Part shown: positions 8,269-18,294 of the stretch, one piece after another
Layout: every line of letters begins with the position of its first letter
How positions within the stretch are numbered: position 1 is the stretch's first letter
NCBI GenBank assembly: GCA_029213145.1
Contig: JARGNK010000018.1
Coordinates: 1-42,948 of the forward strand
Origin: Rubripirellula sp.
Lineage (GTDB): Bacteria > Planctomycetota > Planctomycetia > Pirellulales > Pirellulaceae
DNA length: 42,948 nucleotides
Direction of reading: 5' to 3'
The notes under the pieces: model-generated
Databases searched by the model: none
What the model saw: only the letters and a program-made list of their open reading frames with translations
What the model was told of the DNA's origin: nothing
Position numbers and translations under genes: made by a program

Positions 8269-9630
8269 TCAGTCATTGGCAACAAATTCGTTGCAATGAA
8301 CCAGCGCAAAAAGGATTTCTTGGGAACTGTGGCTTTTCGCCATCGCGATTTCCTCATCGGTGGGCCCCCGCGCAAGCGTTGCCAGGTAAATCTGCCGCAA
8401 ACCGCGTAGCGGCGGTGGAACCTCACCCGCCAATTGGTTGATTAAAGATTGGGTTGTGGCGGACCAGTCATACGGATCATTATCAGTTTGCGAAGCCTGT
8501 GTGCGCCCCATCAATCGAACAGCTTGCTCGGCCACTTGTGCCTGGGAGGGGAGGGGACGATCAAGGACTTGGGCGACCGACGTCAACCACTGTTCTGGCA
8601 ACTGTTGCCGAATCGTGCGTGCCGCGAAAAATGCCTCTAATTTCTTGCCAACGACTTCACCTCCAGCAACTGATTGCCGTTGATAGGCCTGCGACGAACA
8701 AATTTTTCGAATCAGAACACGCAATGGATAATCGTTGTCGCGAAGATCAGTGGCCAATGCTTCTAACAAATCCGGCACTTTCCCAGGATTTTCTCGACTC
8801 CAGCCATCGACTGGGTTGACCAATCCGCGTCCCATCAACCAGTACCATGTTCGATTCACCATCGCTCGCGAGAACGGCTTGGATCGTACCACCATCCATG
8901 CCAACTCCCGCCGCCAAGCCGCGGTGTAAGGTCTTCGCCCGGTCAAAAAAACGGGTTTTTCGGCTGGCTCATTAATACCACGATCCTCGATCAGCACACC
9001 ACCAGCCACTTCACGGAAGACCAACGGTTCAAAGAAACGTTTCATTCCGTTGTAGTCGCTGTTGGTCCAACGATCATGGGGGTGGTCATGACACTGAGCG
9101 CAATCAAGTTGAACCGATAAGAATGTGCGAGACAGCCGCATCACGGGATCATCACGACTTGCCAACACAAAGTTCGCTGGACCGTTCAACGACGTGACCC
9201 CCTGCGCGGCAATCAAATCAAAGGCGACTTGGTTGAGTGGTACTTGATCCGCCAAGCTTGATGCCAGCCATTGACGCAGCACCTCTCTTTCAACACCGCG
9301 GCGCGGGGACCGCCCCACCAGCATCGTGGTCCAAAGCTGGGACCAAAATTGCGAATGTTCGTTTCTGGCGAGGTATTGATCAATCGCTCCGATGCGATCG
9401 GGATCATCCAAGAATGCCTTTAACTCAGTCACGCTTGGCACGCGACCGATCAAATCCAACGACAGTCTCCGCAAAAATGTGGCGTCATCACAACGAGGTA
9501 ATGGAGTAATCCCGACCTGCTGATGAACCTCGTTAAGCAGAGAATCAATCATCGGATCGGTGGCATACACCTCCGATCGGAAGGGGAGTATGCAGATCAA
9601 TCCAATCAGACAAAATCGCTTAAAAATCAT
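8269..9630 (-). CDS. DUF1549/DUF1553 protein, compact form
   Basis: The ATG at 9630 gives a 453-residue protein with a signal peptide (MIFKRFCLIGLICILPFRSEVYA). An in-frame upstream start at 9690 would overlap the previous gene by 71 bp and would bury the signal peptide. Residues about 40-250 fit DUF1549 (PSCyt2), including [20 protein letters not shown] and the heme-type motif CAQCHDHPHDRW. The rest fits DUF1553 (PSD1), with NRTWYWLMGRGLVNPVDGW and ICSSQAYQRQS. Unlike most relatives it lacks the N-terminal PSCyt1 cytochrome domain, so it keeps one CxxCH only. The start overlaps the upstream stop by 11 bp, implying translational coupling. The function is unknown; an exported redox or carbohydrate-related role is inferred from the family. 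Confidence 0.88.
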   Translation of the reverse strand: MIFKRFCLIGLICILPFRSEVYATDPMIDSLLNEVHQQVGITPLPRCDDATFLRRLSLDLIGRVPSVTELKAFLDDPDRIGAIDQYLARNEHSQFWSQLWTTMLVGRSPRRGVEREVLRQWLASSLADQVPLNQVAFDLIAAQGVTSLNGPANFVLASRDDPVMRLSRTFLSVQLDCAQCHDHPHDRWTNSDYNGMKRFFEPLVFREVAGGVLIEDRGINEPAEKPVFLTGRRPYTAAWRRELAWMVVRSKPFSRAMVNRTWYWLMGRGLVNPVDGWSRENPGKVPDLLEALATDLRDNDYPLRVLIRKICSSQAYQRQSVAGGEVVGKKLEAFFAARTIRQQLPEQWLTSVAQVLDRPLPSQAQVAEQAVRLMGRTQASQTDNDPYDWSATTQSLINQLAGEVPPPLRGLRQIYLATLARGPTDEEIAMAKSHSSQEILFALVHCNEFVAND

Positions 9631-11140
9631 CGTCGGTCGATTCACCGCGGACACGTTCAGCTTGAGCGACCAGATGTCGAACCGTCTCACGGCGTTCCGC
9701 CCTCACACGCAACTTTCCCTCCGCGACGTCCTCCAACAAATCGTCTTGCAATAACTGGACTGGATCAGATCGATGCTGTTGGGCGTACCGGCGGATTTCA
9801 TTCGTCAGAAAATAGGGGGCCGCCTCGCCTAGTTCCTCCAGCAAAGCAGCACCAGCCTTTTCCTTCAGCAATCTCTCCAAGTTTCGCGTATAACGCCGAA
9901 CTCGACGACACTGTTTCAATAACTCGCGGGCTCTATCGCTTGCAGCCAGCTCTTGCCCCTCATCAATCTTCCACTTGCCATCTTGCTCTGTGATTAAATC
10001 TTGCAACAACGCCCGCATGACTTGACCTGCATTTGCTTCCGAATACGGCACTTGAAGAGCCAATGCGACAGCCAAGGGCTGTTGACGCATTTTGTCGGCA
10101 AGATCCCGCGTGAGAGGGTCGTCGCTCTCCAACCGTTCGGCCATCGCCGTCAATGATTCACCAACACGCGGAAGAATTTTCTCGACTCGATCCACGCCCG
10201 CAAAAAACTTCTGCATCTGCTTCCAAGCCTCGTCGTTGCTGAACTCCCAACCAGCAGGAGTATCCAGCGACATCGCCTCAAAGTGCTCATGCAGTCGCTC
10301 GACGGCTATCGGAACACTTTGGATGTCTTTCGAGATTTCCAAGGCCAGTAGTCTCGCCATCAAGGGGTTTCGCAAATAGCGAATCAATTGCTGATTGCGT
10401 TGCCCGTCTGTTCCATATTCGTTTGCAAGGTGAGGAAGGTCCTGTTGCAAACGCCGCCCCAGATCGTCAGTCATTTCCAAACGCTCGACCTGTTGCTTTG
10501 CCTCCTGTCGGCGAGACTCAACCATTTGCAATGTTCCATCTGCCTGCTCGACCAACAGATCACCAAGGGCCTTCAACAAATATTTTGCGATCGCATCATC
10601 ACCACCGACGACACTCATCCTCACGGTAATGGCTGCCTGCGGATCCTCAAATAAGCGTTTGAATAAGCCAGCCGCTTCGGAGGAAGTTTCCAGATCAGCC
10701 GCCAGCTTGACCATTTCGCCTTGGATTTCGGCCATACTTTTTTCCAAGCGAGCGCACCGAGCAATCCATCGCTGCTTCATTTCCTCATTTTGAATGATCA
10801 AATGGCCTTGATCATCACGCTCCAAAAATTGCTCTATAAACGCCGATGCTGCTTCCAAACGTGCTTCATTACGAGCCTGCTCAGTCAAAGTACTCATGTG
10901 CCCGGCCAACGCTATTTTCCCACTTGGTTGCCGTACCAGCCTCGCCAATCGTTCGGTGGTCGAATCAGCAACATCCAGTCTTGAGAAGAGAGACTGCAGC
11001 CGTTCATCCGTGACGGGATCGATCACTTGCAATGGCGATGGTTCATCACGACCCGATTCTTGGCCGCGCGCGTGGGGCACTTGAATACAACATGCGGCAG
11101 CCACTTCAAGCACAATCAGCATCAATGGAATATTTTTCAT
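9620..11140 (-). CDS. Secreted helical/coiled-coil hypothetical protein
   Basis: This 506-residue protein has a signal peptide (MKNIPLMLIVLEVAAACCIQV..., cleavage near ARG-QE; the CC pair could alternatively mark a lipoprotein, though the lipobox is poor). The mature part is almost entirely charged and helical, rich in Glu, Gln, Arg and Leu, with heptad-like stretches such as EEMKQRWIARCARLEKSMAE near residues 118-137 and CRRVRRYTRNLERLLKEKAG near 410-430. No family is recognised. It lies 12 bp after a small ORF and overlaps the DUF1549/DUF1553 gene by 11 bp, so it is probably cotranscribed with that pair and may act as a scaffold or partner. That role is inference. Confidence 0.8.
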   Translation of the reverse strand: MKNIPLMLIVLEVAAACCIQVPHARGQESGRDEPSPLQVIDPVTDERLQSLFSRLDVADSTTERLARLVRQPSGKIALAGHMSTLTEQARNEARLEAASAFIEQFLERDDQGHLIIQNEEMKQRWIARCARLEKSMAEIQGEMVKLAADLETSSEAAGLFKRLFEDPQAAITVRMSVVGGDDAIAKYLLKALGDLLVEQADGTLQMVESRRQEAKQQVERLEMTDDLGRRLQQDLPHLANEYGTDGQRNQQLIRYLRNPLMARLLALEISKDIQSVPIAVERLHEHFEAMSLDTPAGWEFSNDEAWKQMQKFFAGVDRVEKILPRVGESLTAMAERLESDDPLTRDLADKMRQQPLAVALALQVPYSEANAGQVMRALLQDLITEQDGKWKIDEGQELAASDRARELLKQCRRVRRYTRNLERLLKEKAGAALLEELGEAAPYFLTNEIRRYAQQHRSDPVQLLQDDLLEDVAEGKLRVRAERRETVRHLVAQAERVRGESTDDDF

Positions 11141-11152
11141 CAGTGATTTCCG

Positions 11153-11374
11153 CTAAACGGTTTCTACAGCGAAGGAACAATCAAGCGGGATCGCCTTCGG
11201 TTGCCGCCGCCTAAAGAACGTGTAATCAGAATGTTCCCGACGTCGGTGGTAATACCCCACATCAAAACGATCACATTCGAACAATCGCATTTCCTCTGCC
11301 TTGGCATCGCTAATTCTAACTAACCGATGCGGCAAATGGCTTCTTTCCGATCGCTCGAGCAGATTAGTGATCAA
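11153..11374 (-). CDS. Small hypothetical protein between prepilin peptidase and helical protein
   Basis: A 73-residue frame starts with a TTG at 11374 that overlaps the prepilin peptidase stop as TTGA, and ends 12 bp before the next gene. The product is charged (ISDAKAEEMRLFECDRFDVG, then YYHRRREHSDYTFFRRRQP) with balanced acidic and basic residues and no signal peptide or membrane segment. I recognise no family. The tight packing on both sides and the protein-like composition favour a real gene. The frame also extends upstream to 11452 inside the peptidase gene, but that longer start is unlikely. The TTG start lacks a clear Shine-Dalgarno site. Confidence 0.5.
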   Translation of the reverse strand: MITNLLERSERSHLPHRLVRISDAKAEEMRLFECDRFDVGYYHRRREHSDYTFFRRRQPKAIPLDCSFAVETV

Positions 11375-12651
11375 GCGAAGATGACCATCTTGATCCGCCG
11401 CCAAACAAACAACATCGCCCCCATCAACCCCAGCATGCCGATACACAGCCACAGCAACATCGACCCCATAAACAACAGATTACTGGCCAGCCAACCATTA
11501 TAAAGTTGGTCCCAACGAACGAGGGTCAACACAGTACCGGCACAAAGGTAGGGTCCGTACGGTGTATAGGTATCGCGGGTGATTAGATACCGCACCAGAA
11601 CACTCGCGATCGCGGCAAAAGGTGACAAAAAGAACGCCACCAGAGCAGCCTGCCATCCGATCATCGCGCCGATCATGGCCATCAACGTCACATCACCGAA
11701 CCCCATTGCTTCCACGTTCAGGGCCCACGTTGCAACAATGCGAATCGCCCAAATCACACCGCCGCCAACTGCCAACCCAACGAGCGATGTCAAAAGCCCC
11801 TGCCAATGCGTTCCCCCCAACATCCAGACGCACGTAATACCAACGATCCCAAGCAGCCAGATAGCGACAAGCACTTTCCAAAAACCGTAATGAAACAATC
11901 CGTCAACAAAATGTTTCAACGCGCGGCGAAGTCCACGCCGCCTAAAAATCACTGCGCTCCAACGTCGATCAGCTAATGCAAAACACCAAACTGACCAAAT
12001 CAACAGAGCGATGCTGATGCCCTGCTCGTTCGCTATATTGACCGACGTAAACCAAGGTGAATCATACGTGGTTGAAGCCACTGCAGTGGCGAATCGGGCG
12101 ACTGGCAAGGCAGTCGGCAGGAATATCGGAATCCCAATCGCCGCAATGACGACCGCAATAATCGTGCCCGGTATCGTGATAATGTCGGGGATGGTCCGCT
12201 CGTCGAAGTCGACAAACGTCGCAGCAACCATCAAAACCACCAAGATTGCGTGAACAAAAAACATTGTGGTGAGCATCGGCTCCACGATCGGCAAGAATGC
12301 CGGAATTCGCAATGTTGCCGGCAACTGCCCGCCGGTTTGTGTTTCGAATTGATAGAGCCACATCAATCCAAGTGCCGTACCGATTTCGATCAGCAGCGGC
12401 CGAATCCAGAATCCGCTCCCGTGGATCGACGCTTCACGTCTCAACGTGAACCAGCCTAAAACCGGTATCCGATCGAACCAGCGGCGCGAAGGAGCGTCCG
12501 CGGCCGACGGCCCCCAGGGAGAAATCGGTCGGGGATTAAAATAGGCAAACCGATAGATCACTAGATTCGCCAAGCCACCACCCAGCAGGCCAACAAAACC
12601 CACGAGCAGGTACCGAAGCCCCAGCGGCAGTCCGATCCAGAACTCAGTCAC
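11371..12651 (-). CDS. Prepilin peptidase (A24 family, TadV/PilD-like)
   Basis: This is a polytopic membrane aspartyl protease that cleaves the leader of type IV pilin-like proteins at the inner membrane. The two catalytic aspartates are in FVDFDERTIPD (about residue 145) and in GFGDVTLMAMIGAMIGW (about residue 320), the usual A24 pattern. About eight hydrophobic segments are visible. It lacks the CxxC zinc domain and clear N-methylation domain of classical PilD, but has the planctomycete-type N-terminus (LANLVIYRFAYFNPRPISPWG). The GTG at 12651 is preferred because the 53 residues gained from the ATG at 12810 look non-coding. It heads the five-gene minus-strand run and shares a TTGA junction with the following small ORF. 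Confidence 0.85.
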   Translation of the reverse strand: MTEFWIGLPLGLRYLLVGFVGLLGGGLANLVIYRFAYFNPRPISPWGPSAADAPSRRWFDRIPVLGWFTLRREASIHGSGFWIRPLLIEIGTALGLMWLYQFETQTGGQLPATLRIPAFLPIVEPMLTTMFFVHAILVVLMVAATFVDFDERTIPDIITIPGTIIAVVIAAIGIPIFLPTALPVARFATAVASTTYDSPWFTSVNIANEQGISIALLIWSVWCFALADRRWSAVIFRRRGLRRALKHFVDGLFHYGFWKVLVAIWLLGIVGITCVWMLGGTHWQGLLTSLVGLAVGGGVIWAIRIVATWALNVEAMGFGDVTLMAMIGAMIGWQAALVAFFLSPFAAIASVLVRYLITRDTYTPYGPYLCAGTVLTLVRWDQLYNGWLASNLLFMGSMLLWLCIGMLGLMGAMLFVWRRIKMVIFA

Positions 12652-13117
12652 ATTTGGTCCGCGGTTAGGAGACGCTCGAAAACCAGAGTTTAGCGGACCA
12701 ACGCTCCGCTGAGTACGGAAGTGGCTCTCCAAAATCAACACCACCTCGGAAGTCGCCCACCAGGCCCCTGGATAAGCGGTGATTCGATTGACGGAAGGGG
12801 GCGGCCACATTAAGCTAAATTAGTGTCGTTGATTCCGCTTTTAGGGGATTTCCCGACGCTCCCGCCTGCCCACTCTGGGGCTACCTCCGTCGGCCCAGCC
12901 CGCTGATGTTGGATTGGCTAATCGATGCTGGCTTGATGTTATCTTCCGCGACCAATTTTCGAAGGAAGCTTGCGAGCAACTGCGAAATTGCTGCATCCAT
13001 ACCAAGCAACTGCATCCATACCAAGCAACTGGCAACACCAAACGCCAGCACAGCTCCCAGCCCTGCTTTCCTATCGTAGCCCTTCAACGATCGTCTCCCT
13101 TTCAAGAGCTTTGATCC
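12652..13117. other. 466-bp divergent intergenic region
   Basis: It separates the prepilin peptidase (-) from the 1707-residue protein (+), so it should contain promoters for both, but none can be assigned. It holds the 19-bp duplication at 12992-13029. Open frames on both strands here (66-81 codons) read through the repeat out of phase and look like chance. Confidence 0.55.
12992..13029 (+). repeat. Perfect 19-bp tandem duplication
   Basis: The unit tgcatccataccaagcaac occurs at 12992-13010 and again at 13011-13029 without mismatch. A further gcaac fragment follows. The 19-bp period is not a multiple of three, which argues against coding use. Confidence 0.9.
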
Positions 13118-16100
13118 GTGCACGCCAAGAACGCCTTCTTTTTCGCCGCACTCGTCTCATCGATTCTCTGTTTGCCACTGCTTGCTGATGAAGCGTCGGG
13201 CAAGGCGGAAACGCCTGGGGAGGCGATAAGCTTCGTGAAGGAAATTGAGCCGATATTCAGCCAACACTGCTACGGCTGCCACCAGGGAGCCAAGCAGCTT
13301 GGTTCCTATTTGATGACCGACTTTGATGCGTTGCTGCTCGGTGGCGAAACGGGCGAAGCTGCGATCGTCCCGGGTAAGCCCGATGAAAGTCACTTGGTTT
13401 CGCAAATCACCCCGATTGATGGCCATGCCGAAATGCCGGACGAACCATTTCCGGCACTCAGCAAGGTGGAAGTGGACCTGATTCGTCAATGGATCACGGA
13501 AGGTGCAAAGAATGACTCCACAAATGTTGGTACAGCGACTTACGATGCAGAACACCCACCGGTTTATTCAGGACAGCCATCGATCCCTTCGATCGATATA
13601 TCACCGAATGGATCCGTATTGGCAGTCGCCGGACTACATGAGGTCCTGTTGCTCGATGCCAAGACAGGAGAACGCAAGAGTCGCTTGATCGGCATGAGCC
13701 CGCGAATCAACGCCGTTCGCTTTAGTCCTGACGGAAACCGCTTGGCTGCTGTCGGCGGAACCCCGGGGGTCCGCGGGGAACTGCAGATTTGGGATTTGGA
13801 ATCGAATGAACTGACCCTCTCTCGATCAGTCACTTATGACACGCTTTGCGGAGCAAGCTGGTCGCCAGATGGCAGCAAATTAGCATTCGGTGCAACTGAC
13901 AATGTCGTTCGAGCGATCGACACTAATTCTGGGGAGCAAGTGCTCTACCAAGGCGCGCACGATGATTGGGTTCGAGATACAACTTTCACACCGGATGGAA
14001 AGCATGTGATTTCTATCGCTCGCGATATGTCGTGCAAATTGACAGAGGTGGAAACTGAACGGTTCATTGACAACATCACGTCGATTACTCCGGGCGCGCT
14101 GTCAGGCGGATTGAGCAGTGTGGTAACACACCCCAAACGGAATGAAATCTTCGTCGGAGGAGCCGATGGGGTCGCCAAGGTTTACCGCGTCTTTCGCGAA
14201 ACGGCTCGTAAGATCGGAGACGACGCCAACTTGGTCCGTAAGATGCCAAAATTACCTGGCCGCATTTTCAACGTTGCCATCAGTCGAGATGCCACCCGCT
14301 TGGCCGCTGCGTCAACACTCAATGGCAAAAGTGAAGTGCGTGTCTGGAACTATGACTTCACGAGTGAATTATCGCCCGAACTGAAAGCAATCCTTGCGAA
14401 ACGCGTGGCCGATCGAAACGCCGATGAGAAGAAGAAAGCCGAACAATACCGAAATTCCAAAATCACCGAAATTTACAGCCAGGCGATCGAGGGAGCCGCC
14501 GCGTATGCAATCACATTCGCTGGCGAGAACGAGTTAGTGGTGGCAGCGGCTGACGGCAAAGTTCGCCGTTTCGATGCAACGGGTGAACTCGTCGGCGAGT
14601 TCTCGGTCATCGACGTGTCTGCTGATGCCACGATCGCCGCTCAACCGTTTGATGCCCGGAGCTGGAATGAAGTCCTAAGCCAGCGAATCGAGAGTGCCGC
14701 AACTGAAAACGCCCCACCCGTCGAACAAGTCAAGGCGATCGTTGCCCAACCCAACATCATCGAACTCAACTCGCCGTACGCTTATTCACAGCTGGTGATT
14801 ACTGCCGAAATGAACGATGGATCCACCAGCGACATCACACGGCTATGCGAAATCGATGTTCCCGAATTTGCCACGTTGTCGCCCAACGGCTTAATCCGCC
14901 CAACAGCCGACGGGGATGGAATGGTTTCGGTAAGTTTCGGAAACCAGACAACCGCAATCAAAATCACAGCCTCCTCTGCCTCACCAACGAACGCTGAGCA
15001 TGGAGCCGTCGACTACATCCGCGATGTAACGCCAGTGCTGAGCCGACTTGGCTGCAACGCGGGAACCTGCCACGGCGCCCAAAAAGGTAAAAACGGATTC
15101 CGCCTCTCACTTCGTGGCTACGATCCAGTCTTTGACATCCGCGCCTTAACGGATGACTTGGCCGCCAGAAGAATCAGCGCCTCGGCTCCTGAAGAATCGT
15201 TGATGCTTCGCAAGCCACTCGGTTTGACGCCACACCAGGGCGGCGTGCTGATGAGTGCCGGCGATCCGAACCACACGATTCTTCGCCGCTGGATCTCCGA
15301 CGGCAGCAAAGTCAATCTCAACGCTCCCCGCGTCACCGGCGTAAAAATCTTTCCCAACAATCCAGTTGTGCAACAAATCGGTTCGAAGCAACAGGTACGT
15401 GTGGTTGCCTACTACAACGATGGATCAAGCCGCGACGTCACACCGGAAGCATTTATCGAAACGAGCGACAAGGAAGTGGCAAGTGGTGATGCCACGGGAT
15501 TACTGACAGCAGTACGCCGAGGCGAAGCTGCGATTTTGGCTCGTTTCGAGGGTGCTTATGCCGCGACAACGCTGACCGTGATGGGTGACCGTTCAAGTTA
15601 TCAAAAGCCTGCAGTCGAAACATGGAGCCGCATTGATGAACTCGTTGCTGAGAAGTGGGATCGCGTCAAAGTCGTACCAAGTGAATTATGTGACGATGCA
15701 ACGTTCCTCCGCCGTGTTCACCTCGACCTGACCGGCTTGCCGCCAAGCAGCGATCAAGTGCGAGAGTTTTTGGCGGATGCCACCCCGACCCGAATCAAAC
15801 GTTCGCGAATCGTCGATACATTAATTGGCAGCGAAGCCTACATTGAATACTGGACAAACAAATGGGCAGACCTACTGCAGGTCAACCGCAAGTTCTTGGG
15901 TGTAGAAGGCAGCACGGCTTTCCGTGATTGGATCCGTAAATCAGTCTCTGAAAATCGACCTTATGATCAAATCGCCAGTCAAATCCTGACTGCCACCGGG
16001 TCAAATAAAGACAACCCACCAGCGTCCTATTTTAAAGTCCTCCGCACGCCCGAGGACACAATGGAAAATACCACTCACCTGTTCCTCGGCATTCGCTTCA

Positions 16101-18241
16101 ACTGCAACAAGTGCCACGACCATCCCTTCGAAAGATGGACTCAGGATCAGTACTACGAGATGTCGGCTTACTTCGCACAACTCCAACTGGAAACCGACCC
16201 CGCCTCTGGAAAACGCAAAGTGGGAGGCACCGCTGTCGAGCAAGCAAAACCACTCTTTGAAAAAGTCGTCGACAAAAAGACCGGCGACATGATGCATCCT
16301 AAGACAAACGCCGCGGTCCCACCCGCATTCCCATTCGATGTCGATCACGAAGTCGCTCCAGAAGCCTCGCGACGCCAGCAATTGGCAGCTTGGATCACAG
16401 ACGCAGACAACCCGTACTTCGCACGCAGTTACGTCAATCGATTATGGGCCTATCTGTTAGGTGTCGGACTCATCGAGCCGATTGATGACATTCGGGCAGG
16501 GAACCCACCAACGAATCCTGAACTGCTCGACTATCTAACGGACTCATTCGTCCAATCAGATTTCAACATCGCACAGATTCAACGCATGATCTGCAATAGT
16601 CGGACGTACCAGTTAAGCGTGGCGACCAACGACATGAACGCAGACGACAGCCTGAATTACTCACATGCTTTACCGCGACGTTTGCCTGCAGAAGTTATTT
16701 ACGACGCGGTTCACGCACTCACCGGATCCCAAAGCCAAATCCCTGGGATGCCCAAGGGGACCCGAGCTGCGGCGCTAACCGATTCAGGCGTGCGGTTGGC
16801 AGACGGATTCCTGCAAAACCTCGGCCGTCCTGCCCGCGAGAGCGCTTGCGAATGCGAACGGTCCTCCGACCTGCAACTTGGCCCCGTGATGGCGTTGATC
16901 AGCGGTCCAACCATTGGAACCGCGATTTCCGATCCAAAAAATGAACTGGAAAAAATCACGGCTGAGTTTGCAGACGACAAGCAGTTGGCCGAGGAGATCT
17001 TCTTGCGAGCCCTTGGTCGCTTGCCCCGAGATCAAGAATTGGCCGCCTTTGAAAAAATGAAATCGATGATTCAAGAGAACCACCAACAGATGGTGGCAAA
17101 TCTTGAAAAAGCAGAAGCGAACTGGAGCGAGCGTCGCGCTGAGCTGGAGAAAATGCGTGAACAGAAACTGGCCGAAATCGCAAAGCAAATCGAAGCCCGC
17201 ACCCTGGAAATAAAGCCCGAGCGGGAAAAACTCGCACGGGAACGCGAACAGCGAATCAAGGCGGCCGAAAAAACTCTCGCCGACGCCAAGGCCAACCTCA
17301 ATACGAAGCTAGATGCCATGAAAGTCGATCCGAACTGGGCTGAGTGGTTTCCACTCGCCGCCAGCTCAGCGACCGCCAGCACGAAAGCTGTATTGTCACC
17401 GCAATCGGATCGATCGATTATCGCTAGCGGCAATACCGACAAAGGGGTGTACACGATCACGGTCAATACAAACCTGCAAAACATCACCGGCTTCCGATTA
17501 GAAACGCTTGGCGATTCGAAGCTACCGTCCAACGGCCCTGGCTTAGCTGACAACGGCAACTTTGTCTTAACAGAGTTTGAAGTCTTTGCCGCTGACGCCA
17601 AAACACCGGACAAGTCGACGAAGCAAAAGATCGCAAGCGGAAAAGCCGATTTCACCCAGGCCAGTTTTAACGTCAACCAATCCTTCAATGGACAAACTGG
17701 AAATCAACAGGGATGGGCGGTATCAGGGGCGCTGGGGCTGACACACTGGGCAACGTTCAAGTTGGCCGCGCCTATTCAAAACGAATCGGGCACCACGCTG
17801 ACATTCAAGATGCACCAAGTACACAATGCGGCAAAACACCGAATCGGTCGTTTTCGTATCAGCGCGACGACGACTGCCGGCGACATTCCCTTGGGACAAC
17901 CCGAGTCCTTTGCCGCTTTGCTGGCAACGCCAACGGAAAATCGTTCCGAGGAAGCCAAGAAAGAATTCCTGGCCTATCTCGCGGTCATGGATCAAGACAT
18001 CACCAAAGCAAATCAGGGGTTGGCCGCCAGCAAAGCCGCAGTACCACCCGATCCAACGCTGGTTGCCCTGGAGAAACGGAAGCAGCAGTTCTCCACGCCG
18101 ACCCCCGATGACCCCGCGTTGGTACAACTGCGGGAAGATGCGAAACAGAGCACAAATCAACTCGCCAACATTCGCCTGACCGCTGCTGAAGACCTAACAT
18201 GGGCATTAATCAATAGCCCCGCATTTTTGTTCAATCACTAA
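13118..18241 (+). CDS. Multidomain PSCyt1/WD40/Ig-like/DUF1549/DUF1553 secreted protein
   Basis: This 1707-residue protein starts with GTG followed by a signal peptide ([17 protein letters not shown]). Domains in order: a cytochrome c-like PSCyt1 domain with CYGCH (51-55) and [11 protein letters not shown]40-like blades at about 148-500 ([36 protein letters not shown]); an Ig-like BIG2 domain at about 545-625; a second CxxxCH-type site (CNAGTCHGA, near 645); a second BIG2 domain at about 745-825; DUF1549 at about 838-1030 with [15 protein letters not shown]1553 at about 1068-1300. Inside DUF1553 lies an insertion: a coiled coil at about 1310-1400 and a beta-rich segment at about 1402-1590. 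The canonical DUF1553 ending ([13 protein letters not shown]) comes only at the extreme C-terminus. It probably acts outside the cytoplasmic membrane with the DUF1501 protein downstream. The substrate is unknown. Confidence 0.9.
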   Translation: MHAKNAFFFAALVSSILCLPLLADEASGKAETPGEAISFVKEIEPIFSQHCYGCHQGAKQLGSYLMTDFDALLLGGETGEAAIVPGKPDESHLVSQITPIDGHAEMPDEPFPALSKVEVDLIRQWITEGAKNDSTNVGTATYDAEHPPVYSGQPSIPSIDISPNGSVLAVAGLHEVLLLDAKTGERKSRLIGMSPRINAVRFSPDGNRLAAVGGTPGVRGELQIWDLESNELTLSRSVTYDTLCGASWSPDGSKLAFGATDNVVRAIDTNSGEQVLYQGAHDDWVRDTTFTPDGKHVISIARDMSCKLTEVETERFIDNITSITPGALSGGLSSVVTHPKRNEIFVGGADGVAKVYRVFRETARKIGDDANLVRKMPKLPGRIFNVAISRDATRLAAASTLNGKSEVRVWNYDFTSELSPELKAILAKRVADRNADEKKKAEQYRNSKITEIYSQAIEGAAAYAITFAGENELVVAAADGKVRRFDATGELVGEFSVIDVSADATIAAQPFDARSWNEVLSQRIESAATENAPPVEQVKAIVAQPNIIELNSPYAYSQLVITAEMNDGSTSDITRLCEIDVPEFATLSPNGLIRPTADGDGMVSVSFGNQTTAIKITASSASPTNAEHGAVDYIRDVTPVLSRLGCNAGTCHGAQKGKNGFRLSLRGYDPVFDIRALTDDLAARRISASAPEESLMLRKPLGLTPHQGGVLMSAGDPNHTILRRWISDGSKVNLNAPRVTGVKIFPNNPVVQQIGSKQQVRVVAYYNDGSSRDVTPEAFIETSDKEVASGDATGLLTAVRRGEAAILARFEGAYAATTLTVMGDRSSYQKPAVETWSRIDELVAEKWDRVKVVPSELCDDATFLRRVHLDLTGLPPSSDQVREFLADATPTRIKRSRIVDTLIGSEAYIEYWTNKWADLLQVNRKFLGVEGSTAFRDWIRKSVSENRPYDQIASQILTATGSNKDNPPASYFKVLRTPEDTMENTTHLFLGIRFNCNKCHDHPFERWTQDQYYEMSAYFAQLQLETDPASGKRKVGGTAVEQAKPLFEKVVDKKTGDMMHPKTNAAVPPAFPFDVDHEVAPEASRRQQLAAWITDADNPYFARSYVNRLWAYLLGVGLIEPIDDIRAGNPPTNPELLDYLTDSFVQSDFNIAQIQRMICNSRTYQLSVATNDMNADDSLNYSHALPRRLPAEVIYDAVHALTGSQSQIPGMPKGTRAAALTDSGVRLADGFLQNLGRPARESACECERSSDLQLGPVMALISGPTIGTAISDPKNELEKITAEFADDKQLAEEIFLRALGRLPRDQELAAFEKMKSMIQENHQQMVANLEKAEANWSERRAELEKMREQKLAEIAKQIEARTLEIKPEREKLAREREQRIKAAEKTLADAKANLNTKLDAMKVDPNWAEWFPLAASSATASTKAVLSPQSDRSIIASGNTDKGVYTITVNTNLQNITGFRLETLGDSKLPSNGPGLADNGNFVLTEFEVFAADAKTPDKSTKQKIASGKADFTQASFNVNQSFNGQTGNQQGWAVSGALGLTHWATFKLAAPIQNESGTTLTFKMHQVHNAAKHRIGRFRISATTTAGDIPLGQPESFAALLATPTENRSEEAKKEFLAYLAVMDQDITKANQGLAASKAAVPPDPTLVALEKRKQQFSTPTPDDPALVQLREDAKQSTNQLANIRLTAAEDLTWALINSPAFLFNH

Positions 18242-18294
18242 ACTGCTCCCTCTATTTAAACGCACTCAACACCACCGCCAACGGAGATCTTGCG

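Noticed and set aside
12881..13123. 80-codon minus-strand frame with hydrophobic stretch in the divergent region
   Set aside because: It is created partly by the 19-bp duplication, whose period shifts the frame, and it overlaps the likely promoter of the gene at 13118.
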